Shown: positions 1-6,403 of the stretch, piece after piece
Position numbering within the stretch: the first letter of the stretch is position 1
Layout of the letters: every line of letters begins with the position of its first letter
DNA from: an uncultured Planctomycetaceae bacterium
GTDB taxonomy: Bacteria > Planctomycetota > Phycisphaerae > UBA1845 > UTPLA1
Assembly: GCA_938008425.1 (NCBI GenBank)
Contig: CALLKH010000158.1
Span: 1-22,161, forward strand
DNA: 22,161 bases
Direction of reading: 5' to 3'
Position numbers and translations under genes: made by a program
Notes under the pieces: generated by a model
The model's input: the letters and a program-made list of their open reading frames with translations, nothing else
Told to the model about the DNA's origin: nothing
Database searches by the model: none

Positions 1-125
1 AGCCTGCGCATGACGTCGTGCGCGACCAGCATCAGCCGGTCGGCCGCGTTGAGTCGCTGCCGCCGAGCGAGTCCCGGCGCTCCGGTTGCCGATTCAGTCG
101 CCGCCTGCAAACCCACCGTGTTCAC
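1..125 (-). CDS. partial unknown protein, N-terminal part only (runs off left edge)
   Basis: On the minus strand a reading frame opens at a GTG at 125 and stays open to the window edge, giving about 41 residues that begin VNTVGLQAATES and later read RLNAADRLMLVAHDVMRR. A purine-rich AGGGG lies about 11 bases upstream of the GTG and could be the ribosome binding site. It starts 50 bases after the stop of the polysaccharide deacetylase on the same strand, so the two may be co-transcribed and this may belong to a glycan or envelope pathway; that is inference from position only. The fragment is too short for a family call, and I do not recognise it. Overlapping frames in this stretch look like shadows. 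Confidence 0.4.
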   Translation of the reverse strand, partial: MNTVGLQAATESATGAPGLARRQRLNAADRLMLVAHDVMRR

Positions 126-175
126 GTCGCATCCAACCCCTGTTCGACCCGCACTCAACCCACATGACGTCACGA

Positions 176-967
176 TCAGGCCGTCGCATCCGCGCCGCCG
201 AGCGTCTTGAGTTCGATTCGCTCGTCCGATCGCAATTCACCCAGAAACGCATCCAGCCGGCTTGCGAATTCGCCGTCGCGGCCGACGATCCACTCGTGCA
301 TTCCCAGCGACACCACGCCGCCCGAGTCGACCGCATCTTGAACTTCGTCGCGCCATTTACCAATCACGCGCGCGCCGTCCGCCGATCGATCGGCCAGGTC
401 CCAGTCGTCCGTCCGTACCGGCACGCGAACCAGCGAACCGCTGATGCGATATGGCGACGGCGATGCATCCCGCTCCGCGTTCCACGCATAGCCATACGCC
501 GCCAGCCGCTTCACCAGCCGCGTCGACCACGCCGACTCCGGCGAGCGAAACCCCGCGGGTCGCAATCCGATCTCGCCAAAGCACGCGATCGTCTCTTCGA
601 GCATCTGCTCCAGCGCGGCCGGCGCGAGATCGCGCGGCCGCTCGTGTCGCCACCCGTGACACGCGATTTCATGCCCCGCGCCCGCCACGCGCCGCACGCG
701 CTCCGGATAGAGGCGGCAGAGGTCGGCCACGACGTCAAACGTCATCCGCATGCGATGCCGGGCGAGCATATCGAGCAGCAAATCCGTTCCCGCTTCGGCG
801 AATCGCCCGCCCTCATCTCCGGCGAAGTGGCCTTCGAAGTCGCAGAATAATCGCACTTCCGGCCTTGCCGGGCGAGGCGTCGCGCGGAACCGGCGACCAT
901 ACCAACAATGAATCCGTCGCGACCGCCGGTCCGCCCAGTCGCCCCATCCGCGTCGCCGACCGCTCAT
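176..967 (-). CDS. polysaccharide deacetylase (NodB-homology, carbohydrate esterase 4 type)
   Basis: This 263-aa protein is a NodB-fold deacetylase, a metal-dependent enzyme family that removes N- or O-acetyl groups from polysaccharides such as peptidoglycan, chitin-like or exopolysaccharide chains. Motif 1 is DFEG with the likely catalytic/metal Asp at residue 43. Motif 2 is HGWRH, giving the metal pair H104 and H108. Motif 3 is FRSPES around residue 140, and a late His at 224 (LGMHEW) fits motif 5. The preceding text 'TFDVVADLCRLYPERVRRVAGAGHEIACHG' region, residues 76-104, is typical of the family. The ATG at 967 was chosen because AGGGAGGT sits 10 bases upstream; the frame could extend to 1075 but the added residues look random. 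There is no signal peptide or lipobox, so it may act in the cytoplasm or be exported by an unseen route. It is divergent from the dehydrogenase gene. The exact substrate is unknown. Confidence 0.88.
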   Translation of the reverse strand: MSGRRRGWGDWADRRSRRIHCWYGRRFRATPRPARPEVRLFCDFEGHFAGDEGGRFAEAGTDLLLDMLARHRMRMTFDVVADLCRLYPERVRRVAGAGHEIACHGWRHERPRDLAPAALEQMLEETIACFGEIGLRPAGFRSPESAWSTRLVKRLAAYGYAWNAERDASPSPYRISGSLVRVPVRTDDWDLADRSADGARVIGKWRDEVQDAVDSGGVVSLGMHEWIVGRDGEFASRLDAFLGELRSDERIELKTLGGADATA

Positions 968-977
968 CGATCGCTGG

Positions 978-985
978 ACCTCCCT
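978..985 (-). promoter_or_regulatory. ribosome binding site deciding the deacetylase start
   Basis: AGGGAGGT on the minus strand, 10 bases before the ATG at 967. It is the only good Shine-Dalgarno-like match in front of a start in this frame, and it supports the 263-aa form over the longer frame that begins at 1075. Confidence 0.6.
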
Positions 986-1113
986 CGCCCGCTGCCGCAA
1001 AATGCCTCCGCACGGCCGACTCGACCGTCGCGGGACGACTGACATCTTCGCCGGGTTTCGCGCGGTGGCAAGCACGGCCCGCTTCCGCCGCGCATCGCAC
1101 GGAAGCGATCACC

Positions 1114-4095
1114 ATGAGCCCCGTCACCGGACAACCCGATCTCGCCGCGAGCCGCGCCCTCGAGGAAATCCGAGCCGCGATCAAGGGCGACGTCCGCGCC
1201 GATCAGCTCTCCCGCGCGATTTACGCGACCGACGCGAGCATATACGAAATCGTCCCCGACGGCGTCGTGATGCCGAAATCCGCCGACGATGTCTGCCGGA
1301 TCGCCCGCATCTGCAACGGGCATCGCGTGCCGATCACCGCGCGCGGCGCGGGAACCGGGCTCGCCGGCGGGACGGTGAATCGCGGAGTGATTCTCGATTT
1401 CTCGCGGCACATGAGTCGCGTGCTCGCCATCGACCCGGCCGCGCGGATCGCGCACGTGGAACCCGGCGTCGTCCTCGACGAACTCAACGCGCTTTTGAAA
1501 CCCCACGGGCTGCAATTCGCTCCCGACGTTGCAACGAGCAGCCGCGCCACGATTGGCGGCATGATCGCCAACAATTCCTGCGGTGCGCACTCGGTGATGT
1601 ACGGGCGCACGGTCGATCACGTCCTATCTCTCGATGTCGTACTCGCGAGCGGGGAGCGTGTGAGCTGGGGGGAGAAATGTAGAATTGAGAATGGAGAATG
1701 TAGAGTGGAGCAGGGCGAAGCCGTCCAACTCTCAAATCTTCATTCTCAATTCTCAATTCCGGACGCAGTCGATTCGGCGACCAAATCGATCCTCTCCGAC
1801 TACGCCCCCGACATCGCCTCGCGCTTTCCAAAAGTCATGCGCCGCAACGGCGGCTACGCCCTCGACCGCCTAAGGCTCGACGCCGACGGCCGTCCAAACA
1901 TGGAGACGCTGATCTGCGGCAGCGAGGGCACGCTCGGTCTCGTCGTCGGTGCAGTTTTGAATCTCGTGCCGCTGCCGAAGCACAAGGGCATCGTGGTCGC
2001 TCACTTTCACGACCTCCTCGACGCGCTCGCCGCCACGCCCGCGACGCTTGAGCACGGCCCGGCCGCGGTGGAGTTGCTCGACAGGCTCATCCTCGACGCG
2101 GCCCGACGAAACCCCGTCATGAGCCGCCGCCGATGGGTCGTCGAGGGCGATCCCGGCGGAATCCTGATCATTGAGCTTTGTGACGACGACGCGGCACAAC
2201 TCGCGAAGCGCCTCGGCGATGTCGCGTCGGATCTGAGCGCTCGAAATATCGGTTACGCCTGGCCGATCCTGAATGACCCGGCCGAGCAGGAGGATCTCTG
2301 GCACATACGAAAGAGCGGCCTCGGCCTGCTCATGTCGAAGCCCGGCGACAAGCAGACTTACGATTTCGTCGAGGACACGGCCGTCGATCCTGCGAAGCTA
2401 AGGGATTACATCGCCCGGTTCATGCAGGTGCTCGACGAGGAGGGCATACCCGAATCGAGCTACTACGCCCACGCCAGCGTCGGCTGCCTGCACGTGAAGC
2501 CCATCCTGAATCTCAAGAACGCCGAAGACATCCAGAAGATGCATCGAATCGCGGACCGCATCAGCTCGCTCGCCCTCGAATTCGGCGGAACGATGACCGG
2601 CGAGCACGGCGACGGCATCCTCCGCTCCTGCTGGCTCGAAAAAATGTACGGCCCGCGGATCATCGAGGCCTTTCGCAGGCTCAAGACCGCGTTTGATCCG
2701 AACAACATCCTGAACCCCGGCAAAATCGTCGATCCATATCCCATGCTCGAGCAGTTCCGCTACGGCGCCGACTACAGCGCCGACTCGCCCGCCACCACGC
2801 TCGATTTCTCGGAGCACGGCGGCATGGCCGGGATGGCCGAAATGTGCAGCGGCGTCGGCCAGTGCCGTCAGAAGCTCGTCGGCGTCATGTGCCCGTCTTA
2901 CATGGCCACGGGCGATGAGCAGCACACCACGCGCGCCCGGGCCAATGCCCTGAGACTGGCACTTTCGAACCGCAACGCCGTTCGCGGCCTGGATGATCCC
3001 ATTCTCGACGACGCCATGGACCTCTGCCTCAGTTGCAAGGCGTGCAAGACCGAGTGCCCGACCGGCGTCGATATGGCGAAACTCAAGGCCGAGTGGCTCT
3101 GGATGAAGCACCAGCGAGACGGGGCGCCGCTTCGCAGCCGGCTCATCGCCAACACGGCCGATCTCGCCCGCGTCGCGGCGTGGCTCCCGAATCTCTCGAA
3201 TGCGATCGCAGGCAGCAGGTGGATTCGCTCTCTAGCGGATCGATGGATCGGTATCGACCGGCGCGTCCCGCCGCCGACATTTGCACGCCGGAGCTTTCGA
3301 AGCCTGTTGGCCGAGCGCCGCAGAACAAGTCGCATGCCGGCTGGACGCGCTCTAGAGGCCGTGTCGGCTCACGATCGCACGGTCGTGTACTACCTCGACA
3401 CATGGACACGGTATTTCACGCCCGGTGTCGGCATCGCCGCCGTAACGCTCCTGGAAGCGCTCGGCTATCACGTGATCATCCCTGAGACACCATGTTGCGG
3501 TCGGCCGGCGATCAGCAAGGGTCTGCTCGACAAGGCGGCGCGTCTCGCGGAACAGAACATTCACGTCCTGGCACACTACGCTCACCATGGCGTGCCGATC
3601 GTCACCGCCGAACCGAGCTGTCATGCATCGCTGATCGACGAGTGGCCGCAGCTCGTGCGAACGGACAGCGCCCGCGCCGTCGCCCGCGCCGCCGAACCGA
3701 TCGACGCTTTCATCCTGCGGGCCATCAACGCGGCAAACCCGGCGCCCAGATTCCGCACGGCCGGCAACACTTACCTGCTTCACGGCCACTGCCACCAGAA
3801 GGCGCTATCGGGGACCGGCGAGTCTGTCGCCCTGCTCAATCTCATCTCTGATGGCCGCGCGAGCGAGGTCAACTCGGGTTGCTGCGGCATGGCGGGCTCC
3901 TTCGGCCACGAATCCGAACACTACGAAACCGCACGCGCCGTGGGCGAGCAGCGACTCTTCCCGGCGGTTCGTGAGCGGGCGGGCGCCGAAATCGTCGTAA
4001 CCGGATTCAGTTGCCGGCATCAAATCCATCACCACACGGGCGTGGCGCCGCGGCACCTGCTCGAAGTCCTGGGCGAAGCGGTCGAAGTGCCATAA
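1114..4095 (+). CDS. FAD-binding and 4Fe-4S D-2-hydroxyacid dehydrogenase (D-lactate / D-2-hydroxyglutarate / glycolate dehydrogenase type)
   Basis: This 993-aa protein joins a VAO/PCMH-type FAD-binding domain (roughly residues 20-260, with GAGTGLAGG and IGGMIANNSCGAHS), an FAD-linked oxidase C domain (to about 540, with GGTMTGEHGDG and FDPNNILNPGKI) and a GlpC/LldE-like iron-sulfur part. Fe-S cysteines are seen at residue 578 onward (CSGVGQC ... CPSY) and at 638 onward (CLSCKACKTECP). Two CCG motifs follow near residues 794 (CCGRP) and 923 (CCGMAG). Family members of about 1000 aa, such as YdiJ-like and Dld-II enzymes, oxidise D-2-hydroxyacids and pass electrons to the quinone pool or another acceptor. 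The start is the ATG at 1114, with a weak GGAAG 8 bases upstream. The frame stays open back to 451, but that part lies antisense to the deacetylase gene and looks like a shadow. Residues about 188-216 come from an inverted-repeat element inside the gene. The physiological substrate cannot be set from sequence. Confidence 0.9.
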   Translation: MSPVTGQPDLAASRALEEIRAAIKGDVRADQLSRAIYATDASIYEIVPDGVVMPKSADDVCRIARICNGHRVPITARGAGTGLAGGTVNRGVILDFSRHMSRVLAIDPAARIAHVEPGVVLDELNALLKPHGLQFAPDVATSSRATIGGMIANNSCGAHSVMYGRTVDHVLSLDVVLASGERVSWGEKCRIENGECRVEQGEAVQLSNLHSQFSIPDAVDSATKSILSDYAPDIASRFPKVMRRNGGYALDRLRLDADGRPNMETLICGSEGTLGLVVGAVLNLVPLPKHKGIVVAHFHDLLDALAATPATLEHGPAAVELLDRLILDAARRNPVMSRRRWVVEGDPGGILIIELCDDDAAQLAKRLGDVASDLSARNIGYAWPILNDPAEQEDLWHIRKSGLGLLMSKPGDKQTYDFVEDTAVDPAKLRDYIARFMQVLDEEGIPESSYYAHASVGCLHVKPILNLKNAEDIQKMHRIADRISSLALEFGGTMTGEHGDGILRSCWLEKMYGPRIIEAFRRLKTAFDPNNILNPGKIVDPYPMLEQFRYGADYSADSPATTLDFSEHGGMAGMAEMCSGVGQCRQKLVGVMCPSYMATGDEQHTTRARANALRLALSNRNAVRGLDDPILDDAMDLCLSCKACKTECPTGVDMAKLKAEWLWMKHQRDGAPLRSRLIANTADLARVAAWLPNLSNAIAGSRWIRSLADRWIGIDRRVPPPTFARRSFRSLLAERRRTSRMPAGRALEAVSAHDRTVVYYLDTWTRYFTPGVGIAAVTLLEALGYHVIIPETPCCGRPAISKGLLDKAARLAEQNIHVLAHYAHHGVPIVTAEPSCHASLIDEWPQLVRTDSARAVARAAEPIDAFILRAINAANPAPRFRTAGNTYLLHGHCHQKALSGTGESVALLNLISDGRASEVNSGCCGMAGSFGHESEHYETARAVGEQRLFPAVRERAGAEIVVTGFSCRHQIHHHTGVAPRHLLEVLGEAVEVP
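1682..1759. repeat. 78-bp imperfect inverted repeat (MITE/REP-like) lying in frame inside the dehydrogenase gene
   Basis: The left arm starts GAATTGAGAATGGAGAATG and the right arm is the inverse of GAATTGAGAATTGAGAATG, so the ends match at 18 of 19 positions, with more partial pairing inward. About 20 bases (1711-1730) form the centre. The arms are AT-rich and unlike the surrounding GC-rich codons. Translated, the stretch reads as low-similarity filler (CRIENGECRVEQ ... LHSQFSIPD) between two conserved parts of the FAD domain. The length of 78 keeps the frame. No transposase is present, so this is at most a non-autonomous or REP-type unit. That it is mobile or repeated elsewhere in the genome is inference. 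Confidence 0.75.
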
Positions 4096-4388
4096 ATCAG
4101 GCACCCAATAAACAGCGCAGGGCCGAATTCGTTCGAGACGGCCGAAGTCGAAACGGGATCGAAGATTTCGGCGAACCATGCGGATTCCTGCAAATGCCCA
4201 TTCCGGCCGCATCAAACGGCCGCGCGCCGCGATTCGGCCACCACGGCCTCAGAATCCAGCGCCGCGATGCTCACGTTCGACTACAATGATCTGAATCGCA
4301 GAAAATCTCGGAATAATCTCGTTCCCCCATCGGATATGACTGGGGGGCCGACTCGCGCTTACACATTTCCAAACGGGAGTCTTCAGCC
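4096..4388. other. intergenic region between dehydrogenase and spondin gene
   Basis: No gene is seen in these 293 bases. CGGCCG occurs twice, at 4204-4209 and 4217-4222, separated by 7 bases, and could form a short hairpin; there is no T run after it, so it is a poor terminator candidate. The promoter of the spondin gene must lie here, but I see no convincing -35/-10 pair. GGGAG is found 9 bases before the ATG at 4389. Confidence 0.45.
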
Positions 4389-5261
4389 ATGCTTCGCATC
4401 ACGACGCTTGCCGCGCTCGCTCTGACCGTCCAATTACTCATGGCGCAAGTCGTCCGCGCGGGCGAACCGCTGTGCCTGTCGTGCCCCGGAGATATCGACG
4501 GCTCCGGCTTCGTCACGCTGGACGATTTGCCCGGTTTCGTCGGCGCCCTGATCACTGACTCCGGCGACCCCTGCGCCGATCTGAACAACGATACGCTCGC
4601 GGACGCCCGCGACATCGCACCCATGATCAGCCGCTGCCTGGCCGACGCGGAAACGGGCTTCGCCTGCTCCGCCGCCTCCACCGCGGAATATCGCGTGACG
4701 TTCGCGTCGACGTGGAGCGCCGCGACCCACCCGACCGACTTTCCCTTTGGCGCGCACTACTCATCGATGATCGGCGGAACGCACGATTCGTCCGTCTCCT
4801 TCTGGGAGCTCGGCGGCTTCGCAACCTTCGGCATCGAGCGGATGGCGGAACTCGGCGCGACCATGCCGCTTCGTGCCGAAGTGGAAGCCCAGATTGCACT
4901 CGGCGGCGCCGGCGAAGTGATCGCCGGGCCGAATCTCTCATCGACCCCCAGTTCCGCCTCGACCACCTTCACCGTCAGCCAGCGTTATCCGCGGGCGACC
5001 GTGGTCACCATGATCGCGCCCTCACCGGACTGGTTTGTCGGTGTCAGCGGCGTTCCGCTCTTTGAAAACGGCCAGTGGGTGAATCAGGTCGTCTTCTCGC
5101 TTCAGCCGATGGATGCCGGAACCGACAGTGGCGTCACTTACACATCGCCAAACTTCGACACCCAGCCGCGCGAACCCATCGAGGAGATCACTTACGATCC
5201 ATTCCTGAACAACGGGGCCGTCGCCCCGATGGGCACGTTTACGTTCACCCGCATCAATTGA
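4389..5261 (+). CDS. secreted spondin_N-domain protein with N-terminal dockerin-like repeats
   Basis: This 290-aa protein starts with a signal peptide (about residues 1-24, hydrophobic LAALALTVQLLMA, ending near RAG). Residues about 33-84 hold a dockerin type I-like pair: CPGDIDGSGFVTLDDLPGF and CADLNNDTLADARDIAPM. Residues about 100-288 match the spondin N-terminal domain, with YRVTFASTWSAATHPTDFP, a middle GIERMAELG, then DWFVGVSGVPLF and a long acidic/aromatic stretch ending EEITYDP. In animals spondin_N is found in F-spondin and binds extracellular matrix or membrane; in bacteria its role is not settled, so the function is given as a secreted surface or adhesion-type protein only. The dockerin is at the N-terminus, while in the other dockerin proteins of this window it is C-terminal. 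GGGAG 9 bases before the ATG supports the start. It is followed by two more genes for exported proteins on the same strand. Confidence 0.82.
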   Translation: MLRITTLAALALTVQLLMAQVVRAGEPLCLSCPGDIDGSGFVTLDDLPGFVGALITDSGDPCADLNNDTLADARDIAPMISRCLADAETGFACSAASTAEYRVTFASTWSAATHPTDFPFGAHYSSMIGGTHDSSVSFWELGGFATFGIERMAELGATMPLRAEVEAQIALGGAGEVIAGPNLSSTPSSASTTFTVSQRYPRATVVTMIAPSPDWFVGVSGVPLFENGQWVNQVVFSLQPMDAGTDSGVTYTSPNFDTQPREPIEEITYDPFLNNGAVAPMGTFTFTRIN

Positions 5262-5357
5262 TCCGCTACGACACTCGAGGCGGAGGCCGGCAATTCCAGT
5301 AACGCTCCGCGCGCCTGCTGAATCAAAGGGGGGAGCAGGCCTGCCCATCATGGCCGT

Positions 5358-5375
5358 CGTCGCGCATGTGCGACG
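5358..5375. repeat. small inverted repeat between spondin and lipoprotein genes
   Basis: CGTCGC and GCGACG flank a 6-base loop. It could be a weak terminator hairpin for the spondin gene or an operator for the lipoprotein gene 27 bases downstream. There is no T run, so the role is unclear. Confidence 0.25.
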
Positions 5376-5402
5376 CGGGCGACCGGGCAACGGAGAACCC
5401 CC

Positions 5403-6233
5403 ATGTATCGTTGTGCGATGATTTCGCTCCCTATCGCGGCCCTTCTGGTCGGCTGCGTTCCCTCAAATCAACATGTGCACGAACTCGATCAGCACGGTGA
5501 GGTCTTTTACTTCGACGGCGCCGGCGGCGGCAGCATCCTGACGGACTGGGGCCGCGGGGTGAAGGAGGGGCTCAAACTCGCCCATTACCCCGGTGATTTT
5601 CAGGAAATCATTTGGAACACCGGCCTCGGCGTCGCGGCCGACCAGGGGGCGAGCTTGGACTACAAGCGCTCAAAGGCGAAGGAGGCAGCGGCGCGCATCG
5701 AGGCCTACATGGCGTCCCACCCGGGTCGCGCGGTGAACATCGTCGCGCTGTCCGCCGGGACGGCCGTCGCCGCTTTCACGCTGGAAGAGTTGCGGGACGA
5801 TGCGCCGGTGGAAACGGCGATCCTCCTCGGTTCGTCGCTCAGTTCCCACTATGACATGACCAAGGCACTCTCGCACGTGCGAAATCGACTGTTCGTCTTC
5901 ACCTCGGACAAAGACGCCGTGCTCGGCGTCGCGGTGGTCGCAGCGGGCACCGCGGACCGACAGTTCTGCGGCGCCTGCTCCGCCGGGCTTCGCGGATTTC
6001 ATCTCCCCGGCGACGCCGACGACCGCGTCCGAATGCTCTACTCGAGAATCGAGAACATCGACTGGCGACCCGAGTTCATTCGATCCGGCAACTTCGGCGG
6101 CCATACCGATTCGGTCAATCCTGCGTTCGTGCGCGACTACGTCGCTCCACTCATCTCTTCCGCGGGCCCCCGTTTCACCCGTGCGGGCGACCAGCCGACC
6201 GCAAACGCCGCAAACGGGGCGATCTCGCAATAA
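5403..6233 (+). CDS. lipoprotein with alpha/beta-hydrolase-like features
   Basis: This 276-aa protein has a short signal sequence ending in a lipobox, LLVGC, with Cys18 as the lipidation site, so it is probably anchored in a membrane on the outer side. The body resembles an alpha/beta hydrolase: FDGAGGG (residues 38-43) looks like the oxyanion-loop strand, VALSAGT places a nucleophile Ser at 117 in an A-x-S-x-G form of the elbow, TSDKDAV (D169 or D171) fits the acid, and GGHTD has His234. These assignments are from motif order only, and no specific esterase, lipase or serine hydrolase substrate can be named. CGGAG a few bases before the ATG supports the start. It lies 141 bases after the spondin gene and 170 bases before the M14 start, and could share a transcript with them. 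Confidence 0.72.
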   Translation: MYRCAMISLPIAALLVGCVPSNQHVHELDQHGEVFYFDGAGGGSILTDWGRGVKEGLKLAHYPGDFQEIIWNTGLGVAADQGASLDYKRSKAKEAAARIEAYMASHPGRAVNIVALSAGTAVAAFTLEELRDDAPVETAILLGSSLSSHYDMTKALSHVRNRLFVFTSDKDAVLGVAVVAAGTADRQFCGACSAGLRGFHLPGDADDRVRMLYSRIENIDWRPEFIRSGNFGGHTDSVNPAFVRDYVAPLISSAGPRFTRAGDQPTANAANGAISQ

Positions 6234-6391
6234 ATCCTCCGGCCCGGCACATTTCTGTTCGATTCCAATCCGCGCGAGCCTTTTTGATTTGAACCCTGTT
6301 CGCAGGATCGGATACGATGACCTGCGACATCAGCATGCGGCCGATTCCGGCACATCACGACCGGGCGAGCCGCACATGGCTGCCTCGTCCC

Positions 6392-6395
6392 GGAG
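6392..6395 (+). promoter_or_regulatory. ribosome binding site supporting a TTG start for the M14 peptidase
   Basis: GGAG 8 bases upstream of a TTG at 6404. Starting there gives a protein that opens with a well-formed signal peptide, while the ATG at 6317 would place 29 polar residues in front of it. Confidence 0.4.
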
Positions 6396-6403
6396 TGGGT
6401 GTT

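Noticed and set aside
451..1113. N-terminal extension of the dehydrogenase frame by 221 residues
   Set aside because: It lies antisense to the polysaccharide deacetylase, is Arg/Ala/Pro/Thr-rich with no family features, and the conserved domain begins after the ATG at 1114.
2398..3111. 237-aa frame on the minus strand
   Set aside because: Antisense to the conserved oxidase C and Fe-S region of the dehydrogenase; no recognisable features.
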